Of a stretch of 64,000 bases of DNA, positions 26,857-34,616 are shown one piece after another. The stretch is from an uncultured Fluviicola sp. (GTDB taxonomy: Bacteria; Bacteroidota; Bacteroidia; Flavobacteriales; Crocinitomicaceae). Location of the stretch: NCBI RefSeq assembly GCF_946478805.1, contig NZ_CAMLDC010000012.1, positions 1-64,000 of the forward strand, in the 5' to 3' direction. Every line of letters begins with the position of its first letter. Position 1 is the stretch's first letter. A program made the translations under genes and the position numbers. The notes under the pieces are model-generated. The model had not been told where the DNA came from. It was given only the letters and a program-made list of their open reading frames with translations, and made no database searches.

Positions 26857-27093
26857 TCACTTCTCATCCTCATCAGCAGTAGGAACGATAAGTCGTGTAA
26901 CATTTACTTTCATTACTGTAGCAATCATCCTCAAAGTTTCTAAAGATGGTTGGGCATTATTAGTACAATAACTTGAAATACGACTTTTCGATAATCCAGT
27001 TAGCTCACTTAACTCAGTTTGTGACATGTTCTTTTCTGCAAGAACAATTTTAATTCGGTTATGAAGTGTTTTTTCGTCTTTACCCAAAATCAT
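26857..27093 (-). CDS. XRE-family helix-turn-helix regulator
   Basis: From the internal ATG at 27093 the protein is 78 aa (an upstream ATG at 27150 would add a non-conserved hydrophobic stretch). It is a single Cro/C1-type HTH: MSQTELSELTGLSKSRISSY, then NNAQPSLETLRMIATVMKV. There is no additional domain. It faces the nucleotidyltransferase/DUF262 operon and is preceded by a 17-bp perfect inverted repeat (27181-27228), so it is probably autoregulated and may control the neighbouring defence genes. Confidence 0.75.
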   Translation of the reverse strand: MILGKDEKTLHNRIKIVLAEKNMSQTELSELTGLSKSRISSYCTNNAQPSLETLRMIATVMKVNVTRLIVPTADEDEK

Positions 27094-27180
27094 GATTTTG
27101 ATAACTAATATATGTAATACTAGCGATTTTAAAGGTCTTTCAGAGTACAAGATAAACGTGATTAATGTTCTTAAAACAAT

Positions 27181-27228
27181 ATAAAATCAAATATAAAACA
27201 TATTAATTTACTTTATATTTGATTTTAT
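27181..27228. promoter_or_regulatory. 17-bp perfect inverted repeat, probable operator of the XRE regulator
   Basis: The arms ataaaatcaaatataaa (27181-27197) and its reverse complement (27212-27228) are separated by 14 bp. They lie about 90 bp upstream of the regulator start. Very AT-rich symmetric sites of this kind fit dimeric Cro/C1 regulators. It could also be a promoter region whose symmetry is fortuitous. Confidence 0.6.
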
Positions 27229-27369
27229 TAATCAATATTTGTATTTTTGAGTTGTAAGAATTTTTAATTATATCAAAAACTAATTGGAAGAATAATTGAA
27301 ATGGTAACTTTGTAATGAAAAACAAAGAAAGTTACCCAAAATATTAGAGTAGCGTTAGCTATTAGGTCT

Positions 27370-27488
27370 TGTTATCGAAAATCGCCAAATTAAAGATCCG
27401 CAAGAACTGATAGACTAACCACTCCTGGAAACGGGCGTGGTTGTCTTTGGTTTACTGCGGATGGGCGTTTGGCGATGCCTCGATAACA
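27370..27488. repeat. 119-nt long multi-segment hairpin, possible structured RNA or single-stranded DNA element
   Basis: Four pairs of arms nest symmetrically: tgttatcg (27370) with cgataaca (27481), atcgccaaa (27381) with tttggcgat (27468), atccgca (27396) with tgcggat (27456), and aaccac (27417) with gtggtt (27437). Small internal loops separate them. A second hairpin follows (agcacca 27497 / tggtgct 27533), and a near-copy of the tttggcgatgc arm recurs inverted at 27569-27582. Minus-strand frames through it are structure-derived. No reverse transcriptase, transposase or integron integrase is adjacent. Confidence 0.6.
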
Positions 27489-27563
27489 GTAAGCTGAGCA
27501 CCACGCCTGCTTGTTTTATCAACTTTCTGTTTTGGTGCTGAACAGGAATTAAACCTACTCCGA

Positions 27564-27902
27564 ATGGAAGCATTGCCAAACGCACCAATAGAAAACCAAA
27601 AGACATTTAATTGTAGTAAAGTAATCATTATAAATCTGATCAAGCAAGATTTGATCAATTGGAAAATGATCAATTTATTACAGAACATGCAAGTTCGCGC
27701 AGATGATTATCAGCTTGACCTCGGAGCGATTATTTTTGAGATCATGGATTTGGATCATCGCAAAGATGTTGATGAGTTATTTGAGAAGTATCTAGAAATG
27801 TCGAGACCCATACTCAAATTAATCGTCAGCCAATCAAACCGGAAAATTGATGTGCTTGCTTCCAAAATCTATGATTACCTGGAACAGTTCCGTCAGAAAT
27901 AA
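27564..27902 (+). CDS. Small hypothetical protein
   Basis: A 112-aa helical protein, or about 79 aa if translation starts at the Met before INLLQNMQVRADDY (27666). Its first codons overlap the end of the structured region, so the internal start is plausible. The C-terminal part (DVDELFEKYLEMSRPILKLI) looks like real helical protein sequence. No family is recognised. It may belong to the mobility zone. Confidence 0.4.
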   Translation: MEALPNAPIENQKTFNCSKVIIINLIKQDLINWKMINLLQNMQVRADDYQLDLGAIIFEIMDLDHRKDVDELFEKYLEMSRPILKLIVSQSNRKIDVLASKIYDYLEQFRQK

Positions 27903-27927
27903 AAAAAATCACAGATTCCCAGTCAAA

Positions 27928-28128
27928 GTGGTCAACTAACAAAGCTTGACCATTAAATGCCCATTTAAAGCGGGCAACTAATTTTTATTATCCTTCAGGA
28001 CTAAAAAAATGGCTAAAAAACATCAACAGCCCGCTTAAAACGGGCAACTAACTTTTAATTACCCTTGAAGTGAAATTTTGACCGAATAAAATGCTAACTG
28101 CCCACTAAGGGCGGGCAGTTAGCATTTT
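27928..28128. repeat. Array of four small hairpins sharing a ggcaactaa-type motif
   Basis: Successive stem-loops are tggtcaa/ttgacca (27928-27951), gcccatttaaagcgggc (about 27958-27976), gcccgcttaaaacgggc (about 28030-28046) and the long final one at 28088-28128. Each of the first three is linked to a caactaa sequence; the last carries its relative cagttagca. The repeats have diverged, but the shared layout is clear. Confidence 0.55.
28088..28128. terminator. Strong intrinsic terminator-like hairpin
   Basis: A 16-bp perfect stem (aaaatgctaactgccc with gggcagttagcatttt) and a 9-nt loop end in a T-run on the plus strand and begin with an A-run, so it can work in both directions. It separates the small gene at 27564-27902 from the recombinase region. 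Confidence 0.75.
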
Positions 28129-28226
28129 TGATCAGGCAACAGCCAATTCAAAAACTAAGAAATCAAGTTAAGAAGCGGTTAAGCTGAACTAGACTCAGAA
28201 CGGTCTTTAGTACAAGTGGCGAATGG

Positions 28227-28475
28227 TTCGTCTATCAAAAAGTAAACTTAGACAAGTCGGATCATGAAATTGATCCGGTCAGAAAATAAGATTCGTCGAA
28301 ACTGATTGGACTCGGAACCGGGTCGAAACCGACTAAGATTAAAGACATCGTAAAAACTGAAACAGATTCGTCGATTAAAAAGAAAAGTTAGTCAAAAGAG
28401 ATCATTTAATTCGTCCAGTCGGAAACAAAGATTCGTCGAAATCGATTCGATAGGAATCTTAGTGGAATTGACTAA
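28227..28475. repeat. Two imperfect direct repeats of about 110 bp, 140-bp period
   Basis: Copy A (28227-28336) and copy B (28367-28475) align without gaps over most of their length. Shared anchors are attcgtcgaa (28291 and 28431), atcat--aatt--tcc-gtc-gaaa-aag (28261 and 28401) and gactaa at each end. The sequence has no open frame. It lies between two hairpins and upstream of the iterons, consistent with a structured, non-coding mobility or replication region. Confidence 0.55.
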
Positions 28476-28478
28476 AAT

Positions 28479-28515
28479 GTGAATGGAGTAAGACAGGTGT
28501 CATTACTCCATTCAC
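28479..28515. promoter_or_regulatory. 13-bp perfect inverted repeat
   Basis: gtgaatggagtaa (28479-28491) and ttactccattcac (28503-28515) are separated by 11 bp. There is no T-run, so an operator or recombination-site function is as likely as termination. A partial echo (gaatggagta) recurs near 28726, 30 bp before the recombinase start. Confidence 0.5.
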
Positions 28516-28590
28516 TAATCAACCTAACCTAACCACCTAAATCGGTTACAAGATACTATTTCAATCCTATTCCCGGTAAAATCTGTGAAT

Positions 28591-28685
28591 TATGTAAGTT
28601 TCTGAATAATTGTGTAAAGTACTCTACCATTGGTGTAATGTTGATGTAGTATGGTGTAAAGTTGTACAAACATGGTGTAATGTTC
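28591..28685. promoter_or_regulatory. Iteron-like array: four gtgtaa repeats at exact 21-bp spacing
   Basis: The hexamer gtgtaa begins at 28612, 28633, 28654 and 28675, within the longer consensus tggtgtaawgtt. A degenerate fifth copy (atgtaagtt) begins at 28592. Spacing of two helical turns places all copies on one face of the DNA, as in binding sites for a Rep initiator, regulator or recombinase. The array ends 70 bp before the serine recombinase start. Confidence 0.7.
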
Positions 28686-28754
28686 GACTAAACGAAATGG
28701 TCATTTCTTTGACAATGAATGGAGTATTGAAGATCTTAATGAAAAACTTTCATT

Positions 28755-30488
28755 ATGAACGATCTTAGCTTATTTAATTCTTTCACAGGAAAGAATTTTT
28801 CTCCCAAAAGAAATGGCTCCAATGCAGTCATTTATACACGAGTTTCGCATGTTTCCCAAGAGGAAAATACCAGTTTAGAATCCCAAAAGAAGTATTGTGA
28901 GAATTTTGCTGCCAGAAGAGGTTTGCAAGTCATTGATTACTTCGGCGGAACCCATGAATCTGCAAAGACAGATGATCGAAAAGAATTCTCGAGAATGTTG
29001 ACTTTTATCAAACGAAACAAGCAAGTTAATTACATCATCGTTTACTCTTATGAACGTTTCTCCAGGTCTGGTTTGAATGGAGCGAAAATTGCTAGTGATC
29101 TGTTGCGGGACCTAAACGTAAAAACACTTGCCGTAACTCAGGAGCTTGATCCGACAACTGCATCTGGAATGTTTCAGCAAAACATCTTCTTTCTGTTTAG
29201 TCAAATGGATAACGATCTACGAAAAGATAAAACAATTACGGGTATGCGGGAATTATTACGCAAAGGCTACTGGCCTTTGAACTTGCCAAGTGGTTACACA
29301 AACTTATTTCCAGGTAAAGCCGTCAATCAGCAGCTGGTAATTAATGAAGAGGGTGAAATGATCCGAAAAGCATTTTTGTGGAAGGCGAATGAAAAAATGC
29401 GTAATGCTGATATTATCCGCAGATATGAAACCTTGGGTTACAAAATGAAAGAGACCCGCTTAGGCATGATTTTTAAAAATACGTTCTACTGTGGAATTAT
29501 TACAAATAGCTTGATTCCCGGAGAGGTGATTATTGGAAAACATGAACCGCTGGTATCTAAAGAATTATTCTTGAAGGTAAATAATATTGTTGCAAGCAAG
29601 AATTCACAACCGCTTATTCATCTGAAATACAACAATGAGTTGCCTTTAAAAATCTTCACAAAATGTAAGACTTGTGGAAGGTCCATGACTGGATATTTGG
29701 TGAATAAGAAAGGGTTGTTTTATTACAACTGTAATCAAAAAGGCTGTAAGAGTAATAAAAGTGCTAAGAATCTACATCTTCAATTCCAGGGCTTATTAAC
29801 CGGACTGAAACTCAATCAGGATTTAATGCCATTGCTTGATGACGGAATTCGAATTTTGTTCCATACGATCTTCAAGGAACAGATGGAAGAACAAAGCTTG
29901 ATGCAGTCTAGAAAAAATGAAATTCTTCGGAAACTTGAACTGGTTGAAGAGCGGTTTGCCATTGGTGAGATTACCAAGGAAATCTTTGAAAAATATCAAA
30001 CAAAATATCAGGCAGAAATTCAAAGTATATTCATTCCAAAGAATAAGGGATCATATCAATTAAAAATCGGAAACTGCATTGAATTTGCAAGACAAATCAG
30101 TCAGGAACCAAAACAATTGTGGGATACAGGAACTATTGATCAACGCACACGATTACAGTTGTTACTATTTCCCGAAGGCGCGACCTATGATCCGAAATCA
30201 GAATTATTGGAAGCTGTGAGCACCTGCGAGTTTTTCAATCCACAAATATCAAAAGGCAGTGAAACTAACAGTACAAATCAAAAAAAGCTACTACCACTTT
30301 CGAATTTCACTCCAAGTGAAGCGCTTTGTGGAAGTGCTTCTTTAAAACAGAAATGGACTTGCTCGTATGTTATCATGAAACTTGAAAAAGGAGATATTGC
30401 TCAAGAATTCTATAAAAACTTGGTTGAATTTATGGAGGATTTTTGTCTTTTGGCGGTAAGTGCTTATTTGAACCGGAGTAAAAAATAA
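28755..30488 (+). CDS. Large serine recombinase
   Basis: A 577-aa protein. The resolvase-type catalytic domain (about 22-165) has YTRVSHVSQ with nucleophile Ser31, and YSYERFSRSG with the active-site Arg pair. The recombinase domain follows (about 190-290; LLRKGYWPLNLPSGYTN), then a zinc ribbon (CKTCGRSMTGY and YNCNQKGC) and a Leu/Glu-rich coiled-coil region (about 390-430). Large serine recombinases integrate or excise phages and elements. The island also carries a tyrosine recombinase, so this gene may be the engine of an older or nested element. Its upstream region is unusually rich in repeats. Confidence 0.9.
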   Translation: MNDLSLFNSFTGKNFSPKRNGSNAVIYTRVSHVSQEENTSLESQKKYCENFAARRGLQVIDYFGGTHESAKTDDRKEFSRMLTFIKRNKQVNYIIVYSYERFSRSGLNGAKIASDLLRDLNVKTLAVTQELDPTTASGMFQQNIFFLFSQMDNDLRKDKTITGMRELLRKGYWPLNLPSGYTNLFPGKAVNQQLVINEEGEMIRKAFLWKANEKMRNADIIRRYETLGYKMKETRLGMIFKNTFYCGIITNSLIPGEVIIGKHEPLVSKELFLKVNNIVASKNSQPLIHLKYNNELPLKIFTKCKTCGRSMTGYLVNKKGLFYYNCNQKGCKSNKSAKNLHLQFQGLLTGLKLNQDLMPLLDDGIRILFHTIFKEQMEEQSLMQSRKNEILRKLELVEERFAIGEITKEIFEKYQTKYQAEIQSIFIPKNKGSYQLKIGNCIEFARQISQEPKQLWDTGTIDQRTRLQLLLFPEGATYDPKSELLEAVSTCEFFNPQISKGSETNSTNQKKLLPLSNFTPSEALCGSASLKQKWTCSYVIMKLEKGDIAQEFYKNLVEFMEDFCLLAVSAYLNRSKK

Positions 30489-30654
30489 ATATGGTGCGAT
30501 ATTATAGAATGCATACCGGATATAATTACCTTATAATAACCTGCGGCACTACATGAAGTTAGCTGATAACAACATGGAATAACATGGAGTGACTTAGGGT
30601 TTTACTGGGTTTCAGGAATTTTTCACTGAATTTATGTAAGATTTAGTGGGATGA

Positions 30655-31524
30655 ATGCGTTATATCGGTATGGAAGCAAATCACCCACCTGAAGAACTCT
30701 TTTCAAGAGCTTATGCCCGTTTTTATCATTCTTTGAAGAAACGTTATTTATCAGGCATTGAAATGGCTAAAAACAAAACCTATGCAGAAACGTATTACAG
30801 GCAGTCTTTGTTTAGTGAAAATCCATTGATTCCCCGTTATTCGGTCTTTTACCATACACTCGCATCAACTTACATGCATTTCCAGAAATTAGGTCATCCA
30901 AATCCGCTAAAACAAACATTTGAGCATCTTCCTGGGATTCGTTCATCGGCAGTCGATATAATTGAACGAACATTCATACTTCACACTCAAAGGTACGAAT
31001 CCTTGGACCAGTTGCATTGGCTCTACGTTCAGGGAATTGAAGATGCCGGAAAGTCCGTCTTGGAATTGATTGACCAGGACCAACGTTTGATCAGTTTCAA
31101 CAATGAACGAATTATTTTGCTTTTGGCATTTATCCAAGCAATTCAGGATCTATTGGATGATTTTTCGGCAAAAGACGAAATCTCCGGAGAGTCAACCGAT
31201 TTGGTTCTGCCATCACACACGAGTAAACTTACCCGTTCGCAACAGGTTTTGATCTTCTATTATGCTTCACAAGTACTTGGGATCAAACACAAAAAGAACG
31301 TCAGCAAGTCTGCCCATGCATTACATACTTTTCTCGGGATTCCATATACCCAAATTACCCATTCAGAATTATACAAAAAGCTATTGAATCCACTCACGTT
31401 TTCAGGTAGGAAAGCTACACTTCAAAACCTGGTAATTGTTCGGTCTTTCTTTGAGGGTTTAGGTTCTGTTTCTGCGACTAATCTCATTGATTCGGACATT
31501 GAAAAAATTAAAGAATCCAAATGA
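30655..31524 (+). CDS. Hypothetical helical protein of the mobility zone
   Basis: A 289-aa protein with no signal or TM segment, or about 285 aa if it starts at the second Met. The C-terminal half (TRSQQVLIFYYASQVLGI, then HTFLGIPYTQITHSELYKK) resembles helical proteins that accompany Bacteroidota integrative elements (RteC-like layout), but the match is only by eye. It follows the serine recombinase on the same strand after 166 bp and may be an element-specific control or replication factor. Confidence 0.5.
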   Translation: MRYIGMEANHPPEELFSRAYARFYHSLKKRYLSGIEMAKNKTYAETYYRQSLFSENPLIPRYSVFYHTLASTYMHFQKLGHPNPLKQTFEHLPGIRSSAVDIIERTFILHTQRYESLDQLHWLYVQGIEDAGKSVLELIDQDQRLISFNNERIILLLAFIQAIQDLLDDFSAKDEISGESTDLVLPSHTSKLTRSQQVLIFYYASQVLGIKHKKNVSKSAHALHTFLGIPYTQITHSELYKKLLNPLTFSGRKATLQNLVIVRSFFEGLGSVSATNLIDSDIEKIKESK

Positions 31525-31574
31525 ATTTATTTATAAGAAGATACGTTGAATGTTGTCAAATTGTTTTTGTTCAA

Positions 31575-32339
31575 TTAGTCTTTGAAAAAGGTTTCACCCT
31601 TTATTAACCAAGAAAATCCGAAGCATTCTACTGCGAGTGCTTCCATCCAGAATGTTAAATGATGTTTTTGATAAAAGTTTTCTGGAATCAATCCCAAAAA
31701 TCCTCCAAAAAAAATTACCATTAAAGCTATAATCATTATTATCCCGCATACTCTGTAGATTCTATTTCTAATTACTTTCTTTTTACCTCTTGCTTCCTTG
31801 GTTCTTTTATTTGATTTTGTAAATAGAAATATTGACATAAAAGATAAACACGCTAAAAATACTCCTGCTGAGATGTAGTGAATATTTTCCCGTAATGCAC
31901 TTTTTGACAAGATTGTGACACAATACGCTTTGGAAGTATCATGGCATATTTCTGAAAGATTTCCAGTTGGAAACATCACTACAAAAAACACCGCGACACC
32001 AGCAAGTAAAGAAACATAAAGGTCTATTGGTTCCTTTCCCTTATAGATGATTAGAAAAATACCTAGAATACTTAGTATTCCAATAAACACACCTGATACT
32101 CTTGTATAATAATAATGGCTTATTGATTCCAATGATTCAGTAAAACCAGAAGAGATATACAATGACAATAGGAGGAGAAAAGGTAAAGCCATTCCAAGAA
32201 CGCCTATCGTTTTTCTTAGTGTCTTACCATTGGTTAACCAAATTCTGTCATCATCAGTAAATTCAGTTTTTAGAAAAGAATTGATTTTTGGTAATTTTGT
32301 TTCTTCCATTTGAATAGTAGTTAAAGTTTCTAATTGCAA
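31575..32339 (-). CDS. Polytopic membrane protein, unknown function
   Basis: A 254-aa protein with about six TM helices, for example TIGVLGMALPFLLLLSLY, VSGVFIGILSILGIFLIIY, LYVSLLAGVAVFFVVMF and IMIIALMVIFFGGFLGLI. A conserved-looking SISHYYYTR sits between the first two. An internal Met (32309) is an equally good start. No enzyme motif is visible. In this island a membrane protein could be a passenger, a defence effector or an immunity protein; nothing decides among them. Confidence 0.55.
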   Translation of the reverse strand: MQLETLTTIQMEETKLPKINSFLKTEFTDDDRIWLTNGKTLRKTIGVLGMALPFLLLLSLYISSGFTESLESISHYYYTRVSGVFIGILSILGIFLIIYKGKEPIDLYVSLLAGVAVFFVVMFPTGNLSEICHDTSKAYCVTILSKSALRENIHYISAGVFLACLSFMSIFLFTKSNKRTKEARGKKKVIRNRIYRVCGIIMIIALMVIFFGGFLGLIPENFYQKHHLTFWMEALAVECFGFSWLIKGETFFKD

Positions 32340-32620
32340 CTATTCATAACATCAAAGATGAAGATTAGAATTGTGTGCTATTGCGCCAATTTCGTGAATA
32401 GGTTACTTTTTAATGAATCAATAATACATATTTTTTTGATGGAAAAGTGTGATTATGAGTTCGTTTCTTTAATTCAAATGTTAAAACTTAGAAAAAGCTC
32501 TTTTTTTGGAGTACCCCAATATTTTTTTGTGATTTGTTTCTGTACTATACTTGCTCTAATTACGGTTTTAAAGCCGTGAATAAAACAAAAAGTATCAACT
32601 AATTAAAAACACCTTTAATC

Positions 32621-32953
32621 ATGGAAACAGTTGTTAAACTCGCTATTGAACGTATGAGCGAGGAAATTGAAAAATTAAAAGCACTGGTAAGCGAACAACA
32701 AAGACGCATTACTTTATTGGAAAAGAACGGAAATCGCACATTGCCTATTGAACCGATCCCGAACAAAAAAGAAGACGAACTGCTCAATAATCAGCAGGTA
32801 AAACGTATTCTGAACATCGGTAAGAATTCACTTATTAAATTGGTCCGGGATGGCGTACTTGTCGCGATTCGCATGAACGAGCGAACGGTTCGTTTTTCAA
32901 GGGCTGCGATCATGGAGTATATCGAGCGGAAGCAGGGTTCAATTATTCATTGA
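32621..32953 (+). CDS. Excisionase-like helix-turn-helix protein (HTH_17 type)
   Basis: A 110-aa protein. An N-terminal coiled coil (ERMSEEIEKLKALVSEQQRR, about 11-30) precedes a winged HTH: LLNNQQVKRILNIGKNSLIK and AIRMNERTVRFSRAAIMEYI. This is typical of small DNA-binding excisionase or recombination-directionality proteins of Bacteroidota elements. A strong terminator follows at 32965-32997. The upstream frame at 32334-32579 is low-complexity hydrophobic sequence and is not taken as a gene. Confidence 0.7.
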   Translation: METVVKLAIERMSEEIEKLKALVSEQQRRITLLEKNGNRTLPIEPIPNKKEDELLNNQQVKRILNIGKNSLIKLVRDGVLVAIRMNERTVRFSRAAIMEYIERKQGSIIH

Positions 32954-32964
32954 ACATACAGTTA

Positions 32965-32997
32965 AATGAGGCTATCTCCAGTTGAGATAGCCTCATT
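32965..32997. terminator. Intrinsic terminator
   Basis: A 14-bp perfect stem (aatgaggctatctc / gagatagcctcatt) with a 5-nt loop, followed on the plus strand by gtttttg. It ends the excisionase-like gene and also lies just beyond the end of the leftward CBASS operon, so it may act in both directions. Confidence 0.85.
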
Positions 32998-33021
32998 GTT
33001 TTTGTAAGGATAAATGAAATT

Positions 33022-33435
33022 TCAATGTTCTATTTCTTTCCCTAGCCATGTACCATACTTTTTCCATTCTTCGTAGTGGATACACCACTCAGAAATCCAA
33101 GGTATAATCGTAACCAATGGAAGAATCCGGAACGGTGATCGGTCAATTCTTGGATGATATAGACACAGTGTATCATCCAGGTAAAGATGTGTCTTTGAAT
33201 GGTGCTTAATCCCATTTATACGGATTCTATCAAAACGATCAACACGTCCGAATTCGTCAATACGTGGCTTGTATTCCAGTGAAACCTCGTATCGATTTCC
33301 ATTGACAATTAAAACGCCAGAACCCCAAATTGCCCCGTTTACGATTCTTACTTTAATCCAGTCAAAATGCTTTTCAACAAGCTCCTTTTCTAGCAAAAGA
33401 TTCCAGTCTACGTTTTTAAAGTAGTCGGCATACAT
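33022..33435 (-). CDS. Lone E2-like protein of type II-short CBASS (Cap2-E2)
   Basis: From the ATG at 33435 the protein is 137 aa. This start has GGAGA five bases upstream and follows the CD-NTase TAG by 1 nt; an ATG at 33465 is possible. The prokaryotic E2 signature THLYLDDTLCLYHP (82-95; Cys91) is present, followed by a Trp-rich C-terminus (WISEWCIHYEEW). No E1 (ThiF-like) or JAB peptidase gene is nearby, so this is the type II-short arrangement, in which a stand-alone E2 is thought to conjugate or prime the CD-NTase through its C-terminus. It is the last gene of the operon. Confidence 0.8.
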   Translation of the reverse strand: MYADYFKNVDWNLLLEKELVEKHFDWIKVRIVNGAIWGSGVLIVNGNRYEVSLEYKPRIDEFGRVDRFDRIRINGIKHHSKTHLYLDDTLCLYHPRIDRSPFRILPLVTIIPWISEWCIHYEEWKKYGTWLGKEIEH

Positions 33436-33436
33436 T

Positions 33437-34612
33437 CTATTCTCCAAAATTGCTGTGGCTCTCATTTTTCACTCCTCTATTTTCCGTAATCAACCCGTTT
33501 CTGTCAGTGTAAGCTGCACCACTAAGAATAAGACCATTGGCTTTTGTAAGCTCATCTGAGTCAAAACGAGACATTAGCTTAACTTGTTCTCTAAGTGATT
33601 CTTTGTATTGTCCTTCACCGAATAAATCGATATAAGCTTCTCCGCTTTGGTCGAAATCCTGTTTTAGTCTATTCCATTTCGTATGGAAATCCTTGATAAA
33701 AGCATAAAAAGCTTCATAATGCTTGTCTGTCCAGGTATCCGTAAAAACTTCATTCGGATCAACAGGGTTTCTGATCTGGAATTTCTCTCCGGTTCGAACT
33801 GATCGGGCATGCTGATCCATGATGTTTTGAATAACTTCATCAATCGTATCGTAGATTGATTCTTGTTCGGTGTAAAATCTCCCCATCAAAGTTGTCAATA
33901 CTATACTGGAAACAGCATAGTCCTTATTGGTGAAATAAATGTCTCGTGCGCGTTTTACTAGTTGCACTCCACGCTGTAAAGGCAATTTGTTGTAAAGATC
34001 ATTTTCAGGAAGTTGCTCCTGTTCAATTTTTGCTTCCAGGAGTAGTTGCTCCGAAAATCGTTTTAACATTGATCGTTGCGCAGAATTTGCAACATCCAAG
34101 AACCATTTTGAAAAACCTTTAGGATTACTGAAAGACCATGAAGCTAGCTTCTTTTCGGGAATTGCTAAACGGTCAGTATCATCAGTTGTTACCATACAAC
34201 CGATTAAAATATCCATATGGAAATCGTCTTTGTAATTTAAGCGGACGCAACGATCTTTTTTCTCCATTATGGATTTGTAGTATGGGTCGCGCTCCAGAGC
34301 TTCTACCAGAGCATTGTAAACATCCACCGGATTGTATTTCTTATGTAACACATGGATATGCAGAACGATGTCTAAGTCAAAATCATCCCCATTAATTGGT
34401 TTTACAGTTGTACCGATCCGTTTAGACCCCTGTACATATAGCTCGATTTCTACACCGGCGAAAAATGCTTCATCCTTTTTCAGGAGTTCAAATATCGCAT
34501 TATAAGCACTCTCCATGCGCTCGGCACGAGTTGGGTTCAATTCCAACTGGTGAGCGATTCGGGCAAGCAATTCTTCCCGTTGAATTTCGTAGTTTTTAAA
34601 AATTTTTGTCAT
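33437..34612 (-). CDS. CD-NTase of type II-short CBASS
   Basis: From the ATG at 34612 the protein is 391 aa; an upstream ATG at 34651 would overlap the effector by 35 bp. The catalytic segment is VQGSKRIGTTVKP (Gly62-Ser63), then DDFDLDIVLHI (Asp79, Asp81), and a third Asp in FHMDILIG (Asp134), so the triad is complete, unlike in the type IV enzyme of this island. The C-terminal region ends in hydrophilic residues (RGVKNESHSNFGE); in type II systems the C-terminus is the E2 conjugation point, and the terminal residues here are Gly-Glu. Product chemistry cannot be read from the sequence. Confidence 0.85.
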   Translation of the reverse strand: MTKIFKNYEIQREELLARIAHQLELNPTRAERMESAYNAIFELLKKDEAFFAGVEIELYVQGSKRIGTTVKPINGDDFDLDIVLHIHVLHKKYNPVDVYNALVEALERDPYYKSIMEKKDRCVRLNYKDDFHMDILIGCMVTTDDTDRLAIPEKKLASWSFSNPKGFSKWFLDVANSAQRSMLKRFSEQLLLEAKIEQEQLPENDLYNKLPLQRGVQLVKRARDIYFTNKDYAVSSIVLTTLMGRFYTEQESIYDTIDEVIQNIMDQHARSVRTGEKFQIRNPVDPNEVFTDTWTDKHYEAFYAFIKDFHTKWNRLKQDFDQSGEAYIDLFGEGQYKESLREQVKLMSRFDSDELTKANGLILSGAAYTDRNGLITENRGVKNESHSNFGE

Positions 34613-34616
34613 CACT

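Noticed and set aside
27370..27582. Nested hairpin as a retron msr-msd or an integron attC site
   Set aside because: No reverse transcriptase or integron integrase is adjacent, and the attC end motifs were not found.
27415..27688. Two short minus-strand frames over the hairpin
   Set aside because: They are produced by the inverted-repeat structure and overlap each other; no domain is visible.
27900..28500. CRISPR array
   Set aside because: Repeats are few, diverged and of unequal spacing, with no cas gene in the window.
32334..32579. 81-aa plus-strand frame
   Set aside because: It overlaps the start of the minus-strand membrane gene and encodes irregular hydrophobic sequence with no known pattern.
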